Origin: Roseateles sp.
GTDB taxonomy: Bacteria; Pseudomonadota; Gammaproteobacteria; Burkholderiales; Burkholderiaceae_C
Direction of reading: 5' to 3'
DNA: 47,371 bases
Assembly (NCBI GenBank): GCA_018780415.1
Contig: JADMJQ010000218.1
Coordinates: 4,299 to 51,669, forward strand
Below, piece by piece: positions 7,664 to 16,364 of the stretch (positions are counted from its first letter, which is position 1; each line of letters starts with the position of its first letter). Both the position numbers and the translations under genes were made by a program. Below the pieces are notes generated by a model. It was not told the origin of the DNA. It saw only the letters and a list, made by a program, of their open reading frames with translations, and did not search any database.

Positions 7664-8920
7664 TCAGGCAAACGAGTCGGCCATCAAGGCCTTGAACCAT
7701 TCGTTCATGTCTTCAAAGTTATCCCCGCTCCAGCCCAGGGAGGCACCGGCGCTGGCAGGAACTGCCTGCATCGTCTTGGTCAATGGATCGTACTGAAACA
7801 CCACGTTCAACCAAGACGCCTGCGTGCGCGTGATGGTTGAAAAGCAGGCCGAGTTCGTGACCGGCGCGGGGTCCGGGGCCAAGCCGCCGAAGTAACGCAC
7901 CAGCGCATCGGCGCAGACCTTGGCCTCCTGGTTGGCAATATGCCCGGCCTTGGGCTGCGTGGTGGCGCTGGAGTCCCCAATCACATGAATCTTTGGCGCG
8001 CTCAAGCTGGCGTAGGTCAACACATCGACCGGCGCAAAGCGCCCGTTGGTGGCGGTGGCCAGGCCGGCCTGCTCGATCAACTTGCCGGCCCGCTGCGGCG
8101 GAATCAAGTTGATGACGTCACCATGCACCGCGCCGCCGTTGGTGTAGAGCACCATCTGCTGCTCGTCAACCGAGGAGATTTCAACGTTGTTGTGGTACTC
8201 GATCACATTGGCATGCAAGCCCAAAAAGGCTGCCGAGAAATTGTCTTTCTCCACCACGATGTCGGGGTTGGCGTCCAGCACGATCAGCTTGCTGCCGGGC
8301 TTCTTGGCCTTCAACCAGTCGGCCAGCAGACAAGCCCGCTCGTAGGGCCCGGGAGGGCAGCGGTAAGGCGTCTTGGGGATAGTCAGCACGACCGTGCCAC
8401 CCGCGCGCATCGCAGCCAACTGCTTGGCCAGCTGCTCGGTCTGCACCCCGGCCGACCAGGCATGCGGCATGCGGGCGGGATCGGTCTGGCCGGGCAGCAG
8501 ATCAAAGCGCATACCCGGCGCGAGTACGATCTTGTCGGCCATCAACCGCTGGCCCGAGGCCAGCATGACCCAGCCCTTGGCGGCATTGACTTCCAACACC
8601 TCGTCGGTGACGAGCTTGACGCCGTGGCGAGTTCTCAGCGCGTCATAGCCGAAGCGCAAGCTGCTCATCGAGCGCTGACCGGTCAACACCAGGCTGCTCA
8701 TGATGTTGGAGGTATAGGCGGGGTTGCGCTCGATCAAGGTCACTTGCAGGCCGCCATTGCTCCACATGCGCAAGTACTTGGCCACGGTGGCGCCGGCCAT
8801 GCCGCCCCCCACCACGATCACCCTGCCGCCCGAGTTGGCGGCGCGACTGGCCAGCGGATGCCAAGCCGCCATGCCGGCCGCTGCGGCCATGGCCGCTTGA
8901 ATGAGTAGACGTCGGTTCAT
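7664..8920 (-). CDS. fccB: Sulfide dehydrogenase [flavocytochrome c] flavoprotein subunit
   Basis: A 418-residue FAD protein that oxidises sulfide in the periplasm and passes electrons to its cytochrome partner. The N-terminus MNRRLLIQAAMAAAAGMAAW with Ala-rich cleavage region looks like a twin-arginine signal. The FAD Rossmann motif VIVVGGGMAGATVAKYL follows at about 34-50. Cys188 in YRCPPGPYERAC and Cys359 in NSACFS match the two cysteines of the redox disulfide in Allochromatium FccB. The C-terminal FCSD flavin-binding domain ends in NFEDMNEWFKALMADSF. AAGGAG precedes the ATG. It follows the cytochrome gene by 28 bases, as in other fccAB operons. Confidence 0.93.
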   Translation of the reverse strand: MNRRLLIQAAMAAAAGMAAWHPLASRAANSGGRVIVVGGGMAGATVAKYLRMWSNGGLQVTLIERNPAYTSNIMSSLVLTGQRSMSSLRFGYDALRTRHGVKLVTDEVLEVNAAKGWVMLASGQRLMADKIVLAPGMRFDLLPGQTDPARMPHAWSAGVQTEQLAKQLAAMRAGGTVVLTIPKTPYRCPPGPYERACLLADWLKAKKPGSKLIVLDANPDIVVEKDNFSAAFLGLHANVIEYHNNVEISSVDEQQMVLYTNGGAVHGDVINLIPPQRAGKLIEQAGLATATNGRFAPVDVLTYASLSAPKIHVIGDSSATTQPKAGHIANQEAKVCADALVRYFGGLAPDPAPVTNSACFSTITRTQASWLNVVFQYDPLTKTMQAVPASAGASLGWSGDNFEDMNEWFKALMADSFA

Positions 8921-8948
8921 TGCAGACTCCTTTTGATTCGGGGCTGAC

Positions 8949-9272
8949 TCAACGCTGCGTCGAGAGCCATTGCGATAGTTCGCGCAGTTGCGCATCGGTG
9001 TAGCCCAGCGCGTGCTTGGTCATCAAGCCCTGGCCCTCGCCGCCGGCCTGCATTTCCTTGAGCTCCTTGTAGACCTCCAGGCTCGACTTACCCGCCAGGC
9101 GCTCAAAGCCCGGCCCCTTGCCATTGGTGCCGTGACATTGGAAGCAGTTCGACGCCAGCAGCCGGCCGGCCGGCACCGGCGGCATGGGCTGCGTCTGCGC
9201 CACCGCGGCGACGAGAGAACATGACAGCAGCGCTGCGACAACGCTGGACAGGACAAGCCGATTGCCTTGCAT
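8949..9272 (-). CDS. Monoheme cytochrome c, partner of FccB
   Basis: A 107-residue secreted c-type cytochrome. A Sec signal peptide covers about residues 1-25 and is followed by one heme site, NCFQCHG (Cys43, Cys46, His47); the sixth ligand is probably Met84 in GQGLMTKHALGY. The small monoheme form matches the simpler cytochrome subunits of flavocytochrome c enzymes rather than the diheme FccA of Allochromatium. AAGGAGG lies just upstream of the ATG at 9270-9272; the open frame extends 40 codons further but lacks such a site. It forms an operon with fccB and is divergent from a two-component system. Confidence 0.92.
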   Translation of the reverse strand: MQGNRLVLSSVVAALLSCSLVAAVAQTQPMPPVPAGRLLASNCFQCHGTNGKGPGFERLAGKSSLEVYKELKEMQAGGEGQGLMTKHALGYTDAQLRELSQWLSTQR

Positions 9273-9426
9273 GAAAGCCTCCTTGCTAGATAGATCAAAT
9301 GCGGTAGGCCTGAATCTAGCGGGACCATGCTGTCGAAACCCAGTCAAAAACATCTCGTTACCGCGGGGGCTGCGCGGTTTGCCTTTGATCAAGCTGGGCT
9401 GCTAAAAATTGCTGCAAACTGAAGCA

Positions 9427-9444
9427 GCTTGCCAAGCGGCAAGC
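9427..9444. promoter_or_regulatory. Perfect hairpin/dyad upstream of the two-component operon
   Basis: GCTTGCC (9427-9433), loop AAGC, GGCAAGC (9438-9444) ends 21 bases before the response regulator ATG. No T run follows, so it is not an intrinsic terminator. It could be an operator for autoregulation, a leader hairpin, or chance. A second, looser dyad GCTGC/GCAGC overlaps its left edge (9411-9428). Confidence 0.4.
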
Positions 9445-9465
9445 AAAAGCTGACGCCAAAACCCC

Positions 9466-10179
9466 ATGCGCATTTTGTTGATCGAGGATGACCCCAACTT
9501 GCGCGCCAGCTTGGTGGAGGCGCTGTGCCGCGAGCGCTACACCGTTGACGCCGTGGCCCAAGCGGAACAAGCCGCCCTGACCCTGCGCGATGTCCACTAC
9601 GACGCCCTGTTGCTCGACATTGGTTTGCCGGGCATGAGCGGGTTGAGCCTACTGGGCCAGCTGCGTGCGCGCGCCTGCGCCTTGCCGGTGATGCTGATCA
9701 CTGCACGCGATGACTGGGAGGACAAGGTGCGCGGCCTCGACCTGGGCGCCGATGACTACCTGGCCAAGCCCTTTATGTTGCCGGAGTTGTTGGCACGCTT
9801 GCGGGCCCTGCTGCGCCGCGCCAGCGCCAACCGGCTCGCCTGCGTGCAACTCGGTCCGCTCGCGCTGGACATGGGGGAGCGCAGCGCCAGCCTGAACCAG
9901 CAACCCCTGCCCTTGACGCGCAAGGAATGGGCGCTGCTGCTGGAGCTTGCATTGCAAAGCCCGCGGCTGGTGCCCAAACGAAAGTTGATTGACAGCCTCG
10001 GGCATTGGGACCGCGAGCTCAGCGCCAATGCCGTTGAACTGCATGTCTCGCGGCTGCGGCTCAAGCTCGCAGCGTCCGGCCTCAAGCTGGAAACCGTGCG
10101 CGGCCTGGGCTACCGCTTGCTGGAGCAGGCTCCGCCGCGGCCCGAAGCGCCGGCGAGCAGTTCACACGACTGGCGCTGA
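9466..10179 (+). CDS. OmpR-family response regulator (QseB/TctD-like)
   Basis: A 237-residue two-domain regulator. The receiver domain shows the acidic pair Asp8/Asp9, phospho-acceptor Asp51 in LLLDIGLPG and Lys101 in DDYLAKPF. The winged-helix domain starts at about 128 and contains LTRKEWALLLELA, NAVELHVSRLRLKL and ETVRGLGYRLL. It should be phosphorylated by the kinase encoded next, whose ATG overlaps its stop (TGATG). The target is unknown; its divergent neighbour fccB and the cytochrome gene are candidates. The ATG lacks a clear ribosome site and lies 21 bases after a perfect hairpin. Confidence 0.92.
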   Translation: MRILLIEDDPNLRASLVEALCRERYTVDAVAQAEQAALTLRDVHYDALLLDIGLPGMSGLSLLGQLRARACALPVMLITARDDWEDKVRGLDLGADDYLAKPFMLPELLARLRALLRRASANRLACVQLGPLALDMGERSASLNQQPLPLTRKEWALLLELALQSPRLVPKRKLIDSLGHWDRELSANAVELHVSRLRLKLAASGLKLETVRGLGYRLLEQAPPRPEAPASSSHDWR

Positions 10180-11633
10180 TGTGGCGCCTGACATCAAGCC
10201 TCAAGCGGGCCTCGCTGCGCACGCGACTGCTCGCCACCTTGGGCCTATGGTTGACGCTGGTGCTGGCGCTCGCCTTGCTGCTGGATCTGCGCGGCGCCGA
10301 GCGTCTGGCCGATCAAGCCTTCGATCAAGCCTTGCTGAACAATGCCGTGGCCTTGGCCGCCAGAGTAGAGATCGACACCGACAACGACCTGGACGTGGAT
10401 CTGCCCCAGTCGGCCCAGGCCCTGTTGCAGGCCGACCCGCTGGACGAGCTGTACTTTGCGGTCTTCGATGGCAAGGCCAAGCTGGTGTGGGGCGACGCAC
10501 GGCTGGCTGCATTTGTCAGCACCCAGCCGCCGGCCAAAGACGTTAGCCTGCTGGGGCAGCTCGACGGGCGAGCGGTGCGAGTGCTGACCTTGCACCGCCA
10601 GGGTCCGACCAAGCAAGCGAGCATCGTGGTGGCCGAGACGCTGAACAAGCGCCTTGAAGCCAGCGCGCAGATACGCGCCCGCTCGGTGCGCCTTGGTTTG
10701 CTGCTGCTGGCGGCGGCGATGCTGGGCCTGCACTTCAGCACCCGCCGCATCTTGCAGCCGCTGGAGCGCTTTGCGAGTCAGCTTGAGGCGCGCCAGGCGC
10801 GTGACTTGAGCCCGGTCGCGCCGCCCGGTGACACCAGCGAATCCGCCGTCCTGGCTTCGGCGCTCAACAGCTTGCTGGCAAGGCTGCGCGAGAGCGCGGC
10901 CGCCCAACGTGAATTCATCGGTGACGCGGCCCACCAACTGCGCACACCGCTCGCCAGCCTTTGCTTGCAAATAGAAATGGCGCTTGAAGATCTGGCCACC
11001 GACGCGGCTGCCCCTCAAGCGCAAGCACAAGCCCAAGCACAGGCCCAAACGAAACGGCTGCAACTGATGCAAAGCCTGGTCGCGCGACTGCAGCGCTTGG
11101 TGCAGCGCATCCTAAGCCTGGAAAGAGCCAGCTCGGAAGCCGGCAGCGGCTTGCCGACGCAGCGCCTGGATCTGACCCTGCTGGTCGAGGATTGCGCGGC
11201 CGAGTTCATTGACCGCGCTGAACGTTGCGGCATCGACCTGGGCTTCGAGCTCGCCCCGGCGGCCATCGACGGTTGGCCGGGTGAACTGCATGAATTGCTC
11301 AGCAATTTGATCGACAACGCGCTCACCCACGGCCGCAGCCCCATCGTTGTGCGCACCCTCACGACGCCTACGGCTGTGCTGCTAGAAGTCGAAGATCAGG
11401 GCGCGGGGCCAGATGTGGCGCTGCTGCCCGAGCTGTTCCAACGGCGCCGGCGGGGTGCCGCCAGCCAAGGCGAAGGTTTGGGCCTGTTCATTGTCAAGGC
11501 CATCGCCGATCATCACGGCGCCACGGTCAGCCTGCAGCCTGGCAAAGGCGGCTTGGGGCTCTTGGTTCGGGTCAGTTTCGGCCCTCCGTCTGAACACGGT
11601 AGCGCATCGGCCAGGTCGGGCAAATCGGCATGA
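10179..11633 (+). CDS. Sensor histidine kinase (QseC/TctE-like)
   Basis: A 484-residue inner-membrane kinase. Membrane helices at about 16-37 and 170-187 enclose a periplasmic domain of about 130 residues. A degenerate HAMP region follows, then the dimerisation domain with His252 in FIGDAAHQLRTPLASL, the N box ELLSNLIDNALTHG, G1 DQGAGP and G2 GEGLGLFIVKAI. Between the two helices of the dimerisation hairpin is an (Ala-Gln)n insert at about 279-290, encoded by a hexamer repeat. The last 62 bases overlap the end of the convergent acetyltransferase gene. It pairs with the upstream regulator. Confidence 0.92.
   Translation: MWRLTSSLKRASLRTRLLATLGLWLTLVLALALLLDLRGAERLADQAFDQALLNNAVALAARVEIDTDNDLDVDLPQSAQALLQADPLDELYFAVFDGKAKLVWGDARLAAFVSTQPPAKDVSLLGQLDGRAVRVLTLHRQGPTKQASIVVAETLNKRLEASAQIRARSVRLGLLLLAAAMLGLHFSTRRILQPLERFASQLEARQARDLSPVAPPGDTSESAVLASALNSLLARLRESAAAQREFIGDAAHQLRTPLASLCLQIEMALEDLATDAAAPQAQAQAQAQAQTKRLQLMQSLVARLQRLVQRILSLERASSEAGSGLPTQRLDLTLLVEDCAAEFIDRAERCGIDLGFELAPAAIDGWPGELHELLSNLIDNALTHGRSPIVVRTLTTPTAVLLEVEDQGAGPDVALLPELFQRRRRGAASQGEGLGLFIVKAIADHHGATVSLQPGKGGLGLLVRVSFGPPSEHGSASARSGKSA
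11016..11051 (+). repeat. Hexamer tandem repeat inside the kinase gene
   Basis: Six in-frame units of CAAGCN or close variants (CAAGCG, CAAGCA, CAAGCC, CAAGCA, CAGGCC, CAAACG). They encode Ala-Gln repeats in the loop between the two dimerisation helices. Unit number could change by slippage without breaking the reading frame. Confidence 0.8.
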
Positions 11634-12417
11634 AGCCGATCGCCTCCAAGATCGGGCGGCTCATCAAGGACGCGTCCACCGCCATCCATTCGAAACCGCG
11701 TGCGCGGGCCTCCTCGAAGCGCACATCAAACAAGGCCGAGTAGACGCCCCGGTGGCGCCACGCCGGCAACACCGCGCCGCCGTGCAACTCGGGGAAGCGT
11801 GAGTCGGGTGGGTAGTCGGTCCAGCCGGTGCCAATGGGATGCCCGTCGGCATAGGCGCAGAACATGCTCATTTCGCCCTCTTTGCCCAGGCTGGCTGCCA
11901 GCTTGGCGCGCAACCATTCAAAGTCACGCCCCCAGATCTGGGCCTGCACCCGCAACACATCATCCAGATCCAGCGGGTCAATGATGCGGCGCAAGCTCAC
12001 GCCGGCAGGCAAGTCCGCCCGCGCCGGGACCTTCGCTTGCTTGCTTTCAAGCAGGGGGTAGAGCATGAACAACTCCGGCTCACCGGCTTCAAACCCTTCA
12101 GCTTCCAGCAGTTGCTTCAGCGCGGTCGGTTGCTCAAACGCATACACCTTCCACTCGAAATCTTGCCTGCGCGCTTGAAAGTACGCGATCTGTTCGCGAA
12201 TCTGTGCGGCCTCTTGACCCACGCTCAGCTGCGAAAAACACAGCAGCGCCTCGGCATCGGTGCAGTCACCGCTGGGCAGATAGCGCCGCACATGCGGCAG
12301 GGCTTCAAGACTGAATCCCGCGATGTCTTGGTTTTGCCGGTCAGCCCTATAGGCTTCGAAAAGTTGCAGTTCCAACGTCATCGCGGGGGCTTCATCAGCA
12401 TCTTGTTTCATAGGCAT
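11572..12417 (-). CDS. GNAT-family acetyltransferase
   Basis: A 281-residue protein with one clear C-terminal GNAT domain: MFCAYADGHPIGTGWTD (beta strands 2-3), then GGAVLPAWRHRGVYSALFDV (acetyl-CoA loop) and ARARGFEWMAVDAS. The N-terminal half may be a degenerate second GNAT fold (FEWKVYAFEQPTALKQLLEAEGFEAGEPELFMLY). The start is either ATG at 12417 or ATG at 12411; I chose the first. The 3' end overlaps the histidine kinase gene by 62 bases on the opposite strand. It follows the CorA-like gene after 20 bases and may be co-transcribed with it. The substrate is unknown. Confidence 0.8.
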   Translation of the reverse strand: MPMKQDADEAPAMTLELQLFEAYRADRQNQDIAGFSLEALPHVRRYLPSGDCTDAEALLCFSQLSVGQEAAQIREQIAYFQARRQDFEWKVYAFEQPTALKQLLEAEGFEAGEPELFMLYPLLESKQAKVPARADLPAGVSLRRIIDPLDLDDVLRVQAQIWGRDFEWLRAKLAASLGKEGEMSMFCAYADGHPIGTGWTDYPPDSRFPELHGGAVLPAWRHRGVYSALFDVRFEEARARGFEWMAVDASLMSRPILEAIGFMPICPTWPMRYRVQTEGRN

Positions 12418-12437
12418 GGCGCGGCCAGTCACGTCCT

Positions 12438-13442
12438 TCAGTCCTTCTTCCTGAACGCCGCCCACGCCGCCACCGCCGTGAACCCCAGCACCACCAGGGC
12501 CAGGATGCTGAAGCCATGCGGATGCTCGGACAGCGGGATGCCGCCCACATTCATGCCGAACATGCCGGCCATGATGTTGATGGGCAAGGCCAGCACCGTC
12601 ACCACCGTCAAGGTGAAAACACTGCGGTTGGTTTGCTCGCCCACCTGCGCGACCATTTCTTCTTGCAGCAGCTTGATGCGCTCTTGCAGCGCCGACAAAT
12701 CGCGGATCACCAGCGAAAACTCCTCGGTGGCCTGGCGCAGTTCGTCCAGATCGTGCGCCTTCACCCAAGGCGGTGGCTGGCGCAACAAGCGAAACAGCGC
12801 GCCCGGCTCGGGGGCCAACAAGCGTTGCAGACGCACCAGCACACGCCGCAACTTGCCCAGCTCGCCACGCTTTTGTTGCAGACGCCCGACCAGCAAACCG
12901 TCTTCGATGCTGTCGACCTGCAGCGTCGCCTCACGCACGATGCGCACCAGCACATCGCCCTGGTCGTTCATCAAATGATTCAGCAGCTCGACGCTGGAGC
13001 CGAAACGGGCGCCGTCCTTGACCGCCTGGCGCAGCCGGTCGATCGAGCGCAGCGGATGCACACGCGCACTGACCAGGACACGCGCGCTGACGCTGACCCA
13101 CAGCGAGGCAATCTCGGACGGGTCGAACGAGAATTCGAAGGCCACATCATTGACGACGGCGATCAGGTTGTCGGAAGCGTCCTCGATGCGGGTCGAGCGC
13201 GAGCCTTCGCGCAAGGCCTCAAAGAACTCGGGCGGCAGGCTCAGGTTCGCCAGCATCCATTTCTCGGCCGTGGTGTCGGTCAGGTTGAAATGCAGCCAGA
13301 TGAATTCCTCGGCCGTCTGCTCGGCCCCCAAGGCCAACCAGCTCAGCGCGTCGGCCAGGCCAATGGCGCGGCCGGCGCGGCCGGGGGCCAGCACAAAGCC
13401 GCAGATCAATGCGTTATCGACAGCGCCAAACACATAGCTCAT
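12438..13442 (-). CDS. CorA/ZntB-family divalent cation transporter
   Basis: A 334-residue transporter. The long cytoplasmic N-terminal alpha/beta domain and stalk helix (about 1-270) are followed by two C-terminal membrane helices with the selectivity motif GMN in MAGMFGMNVGG. The loop after GMN (IPLSEHPHGF) and the N-terminal pattern FIWLHFNLTD resemble ZntB more than magnesium-specific CorA, so zinc efflux or uptake is more likely, though eye comparison cannot settle the metal. It would act as a homopentamer. The ATG is preceded by AGAGG. Confidence 0.9.
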   Translation of the reverse strand: MSYVFGAVDNALICGFVLAPGRAGRAIGLADALSWLALGAEQTAEEFIWLHFNLTDTTAEKWMLANLSLPPEFFEALREGSRSTRIEDASDNLIAVVNDVAFEFSFDPSEIASLWVSVSARVLVSARVHPLRSIDRLRQAVKDGARFGSSVELLNHLMNDQGDVLVRIVREATLQVDSIEDGLLVGRLQQKRGELGKLRRVLVRLQRLLAPEPGALFRLLRQPPPWVKAHDLDELRQATEEFSLVIRDLSALQERIKLLQEEMVAQVGEQTNRSVFTLTVVTVLALPINIMAGMFGMNVGGIPLSEHPHGFSILALVVLGFTAVAAWAAFRKKD

Positions 13443-13508
13443 TCAATCAACCTCTCATCACGGCCGCGATTGTTGACCAAGTGGCGGCCAGCTTCGGAAG
13501 TTTCAGGC

Positions 13509-13537
13509 AAAAAAAGGCCGACGCAGCAGCGCCGGCC
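13509..13537 (-). terminator. Intrinsic terminator after the metallopeptidase gene
   Basis: On the reverse strand a nine-pair stem (GGCCGGCGC against GCGTCGGCC, one G-T wobble) with loop TGCT is followed directly by seven T. It lies 25 bases past the metallopeptidase stop and separates it from the CorA-like gene. Confidence 0.85.
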
Positions 13538-13561
13538 CTCTCAGCGGGATGAGCTACGCGA

Positions 13562-16297
13562 TCAGCTGCGCTGCATATTCGCCTTCAGCACGCTGCTCAA
13601 GGTGTCCAGGCTTTCGGCCAGATGGGCGCGCGTTTCAATCGACAGCCCACCCTTGGCAGACGCCGCGCGCAGGTCCGACTGCAGCTGCACCGCGTGGTAG
13701 CGCACCATCGCATAGGCATCGGCAAGCAGACCGGGGCCGCCGCCGCGCGTCAACACGCCCTGCAGGCGCTTCAGATGCTCGCGCTGCAGATTGCGGCGCA
13801 TGCCGTCGATCTCGGCGCCGCTCTTCAGCTCGCTCCACACGGCGGCGTTCAGCGTGCTGTAGACCTCAGACAGCGACACCAGGCCCTTGCGGTCCTTCTC
13901 GGCCACAAAGGCCGGCATATCGATCAAGCGGCGCGCGGTATGGGCCGACATCAAACGGTCCAGCACGGTGGCCTGCACAACGGCCACGGCGGCCGGAATC
14001 GACAGCTGCACGCGTTCCCACTCGTTGTAATCCAGCGTCTGCGAGGCCAGGAACTCGGGGCGGAAGCGGAAGGAGTTGGCCGACAGCAAGCCGCTGGAGA
14101 TGAACTTCAGCGCCTCACGCTGACGTGCAGGCTCGACGGCACTGAAGGCAGCCCTGTCGGTGGTGCCGGGCAGATCGCGCAGCGCATGCATGCCGCCGAC
14201 ATACTTGCCGGTCAACTCGGCCGAGCGCGCCAACTGACGGAAGCTCTCGACGATGGAGCGGCGGTCGCGCAGCGGGTCGCCGCCGATCTCGGGCCGGCGC
14301 ATCTGCACACGCTCCCACAACTCCTGGCTCAGCGCCAGGCGGCGCTTGAAGTAGGCCAGCGGGTCGTCGCCCAGATCGAAGCGGTTGGCATTGGGGTCAA
14401 AGCCGTCGTACGGGCCGCCCACGCCAGCGTCGATGTCATCGGCATAGGCCAGCTGCGGCTCGGTGCTGCGGGCGGCGATCTTTGCCAAGTCGGCCGCTTC
14501 GGTCTCTGCAGCCAAGGGCTTGTACGCGTACTCGATCGCCCAGTAGTCATAGGCGCCCAGCGTGGTGTTGGTATAGCTGCCCTGCGGCTCGCCCTTCAAG
14601 GACAAGTTGTAGGCGTTGTAGTCCATCACCGAGTTGGAGATGCCGTACTTCTCGGTATGGGCCTTGTCCTGCAGCTGCTTCAGGCTGACCGAAGTAGAGG
14701 CTTTGAAGTTGTGCTTCAGGCCCAGCGTGTGGCCCACCTCATGCGTGATCACGTCCTTGATGACGGCCAGCACAAAGGCTTCGGATTCGGGGCTGTCGGG
14801 GGTGATGTCGCCGCGGCCTTCCAGCAGGTCCATCGCAAAGCCCATCTCGGCGGCAGCTTGCGTTGCATAACTGCAGTAGTCAGCGGCGCCGTGCTTGTGG
14901 CCATGCCGCTCGGCCAAGCTGTCGGCCGCCAGCGGAGCGCCTAGATCGTTGCTGATGAAACGGCGTGCGCCGCGCGGGAACACATCGCTCATGCCGATAT
15001 CGGCATCGAGGATTTCGCCGGTACGCGGGTCGGCGTGGCTGGGGCCAATCGCGAAGCCCACGTCGGCGCCGACGAACCAGCGTATCGACGCATGGCCCGA
15101 GTCCATATTGTCCCAATCGGCATCGTCGGGCTGCTGCTTGGCGTGGATGGCGTTCTTGAAGCCGATCTTCTCGAAGGCCTTGTTCCACTCCAGGATGCCG
15201 GCCTCGACCGCGCCACGGTACTGGGGCGGAATATTCTTGTCCATCCAGTAGGTGATGGGCTTGATCGGCTCGCTCAGCTCGGCATTGACGTCTTGCTTCT
15301 CAAGCCGCCAGCGCTTGACCATGTGCACCCGCACATTGGCCTTGTTGTCATTGCCGAAGTCGGAATAGGACTCACCGAAATGGCCCAGCCGCGGGTCCAT
15401 CTTGCGGATGGCCATGGGCAGGTCCGGCAGGGCCTGGAAGTTGTAGACGAAGCTGAAGAACATGCTGCGCGGATCGGGCGTGCTCTGCGGCGGCGTCGGC
15501 AGCGGCGCGGGCGGGGCGACCAAGGGCGGCGCCGGGATGCGCGGCGTGAAGAAGTGCATGCGAGCGGTCAGCGTGCTGAGATTGGCGTCGGCGCGCGCCG
15601 CCTCGAGCGATGAATTGCTGCGGTCCGGCGCATAGGGCAGGCGGTAGGCCGCCTCCAACCGCGTGGACAGGCCGGGGATGTCGGTCAAGAACATGCCGGC
15701 GTCGACCAGCACCGATTTGCGCTCCGGGTGCTCGGCGCTGCCGACCGGGCCGGCCGCGATCAGGCTTGGCGAGAAGGCTTGGGCGACCGCCAGCTTGGCA
15801 CCGCCCTCGCCTCGGAATGCGGTGTTCAGCGCCACCAATTGAATCTGGTTGCCGATGCGGCGCCACTCGACCATCTGGTCACCGGCCATCTGGCTGGCGT
15901 AAAGGCCGCGCTCACCAATCGAGCTGGCGATATTGACGGTGAACAAAAACGGCTTGCCGATCTTGTCCTTGGGGATCTCGAGCCAGACCTTGTCGTCCTT
16001 GCGCCAGATCGGGAACAGGCCGGCCTGCACCTTGGCGTCCTTGCTGACTTCGGCAAAGGGCTTGGGCGCGGTCGGGTCGGCGGGCGGCTTGGCACCGGCA
16101 GTGGGCGCCGACGCGGCGGAGGCTGGGCCGGCAGCCGCGGCCGGGGCCGCCGCTGCGGCCGCCTTGACCGCAGGAGCGGCCGGAGAAGCAGCATCAGGTG
16201 CCGTGGTGGCGCAAGCGCTCAGCAAGGCAACGGCCGAGGCCACAGCAGACAAAGTCAGGCGGCGCGCGCCGAACAGTGATTCATTTGAAGAAGTCAT
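13562..16297 (-). CDS. Secreted zinc metallopeptidase, DUF4953/DUF5117 family (lipoprotein)
   Basis: A 911-residue exported metalloprotease. The signal peptide ends in a lipobox LLSAC (Cys29). An Ala/Pro-rich linker at about 30-80 precedes a DUF5117-like domain (VWLEIPKDKIGKPFLF onward). The catalytic DUF4953 domain carries the metzincin-type zinc site HEVGHTLGLKHN at about residue 516, followed by SVMDYNAYNLS, which resembles the Met-turn. The C-terminal region is helical. These features give an anchored periplasmic or outer-membrane zinc protease of unknown substrate. An intrinsic terminator follows, and a strong hairpin lies in its leader, 26 bases before the ATG. Confidence 0.92.
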   Translation of the reverse strand: MTSSNESLFGARRLTLSAVASAVALLSACATTAPDAASPAAPAVKAAAAAAPAAAAGPASAASAPTAGAKPPADPTAPKPFAEVSKDAKVQAGLFPIWRKDDKVWLEIPKDKIGKPFLFTVNIASSIGERGLYASQMAGDQMVEWRRIGNQIQLVALNTAFRGEGGAKLAVAQAFSPSLIAAGPVGSAEHPERKSVLVDAGMFLTDIPGLSTRLEAAYRLPYAPDRSNSSLEAARADANLSTLTARMHFFTPRIPAPPLVAPPAPLPTPPQSTPDPRSMFFSFVYNFQALPDLPMAIRKMDPRLGHFGESYSDFGNDNKANVRVHMVKRWRLEKQDVNAELSEPIKPITYWMDKNIPPQYRGAVEAGILEWNKAFEKIGFKNAIHAKQQPDDADWDNMDSGHASIRWFVGADVGFAIGPSHADPRTGEILDADIGMSDVFPRGARRFISNDLGAPLAADSLAERHGHKHGAADYCSYATQAAAEMGFAMDLLEGRGDITPDSPESEAFVLAVIKDVITHEVGHTLGLKHNFKASTSVSLKQLQDKAHTEKYGISNSVMDYNAYNLSLKGEPQGSYTNTTLGAYDYWAIEYAYKPLAAETEAADLAKIAARSTEPQLAYADDIDAGVGGPYDGFDPNANRFDLGDDPLAYFKRRLALSQELWERVQMRRPEIGGDPLRDRRSIVESFRQLARSAELTGKYVGGMHALRDLPGTTDRAAFSAVEPARQREALKFISSGLLSANSFRFRPEFLASQTLDYNEWERVQLSIPAAVAVVQATVLDRLMSAHTARRLIDMPAFVAEKDRKGLVSLSEVYSTLNAAVWSELKSGAEIDGMRRNLQREHLKRLQGVLTRGGGPGLLADAYAMVRYHAVQLQSDLRAASAKGGLSIETRAHLAESLDTLSSVLKANMQRS

Positions 16298-16323
16298 TCA
16301 GACCATCCTGGAACATTGAACAA

Positions 16324-16346
16324 GGCTCACGCGGGTGGCGTGAGCC
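16324..16346. promoter_or_regulatory. Perfect 9-bp hairpin in the metallopeptidase leader
   Basis: GGCTCACGC (16324-16332), loop GGGTG, GCGTGAGCC (16338-16346). It sits between a candidate small gene (stop at 16365) and the metallopeptidase ATG (16297). On the reverse strand the following bases are TTGTTC, too poor for a confident terminator; it could be a weak terminator, an attenuator or a processing site. Confidence 0.55.
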
Positions 16347-16364
16347 CAAAAAACTACCCGAAAA

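Noticed and set aside
16324-16352. The hairpin near 16330 as a forward-strand intrinsic terminator
   Set aside because: On the forward strand the stem is followed by A, not T, and no forward gene ends nearby.
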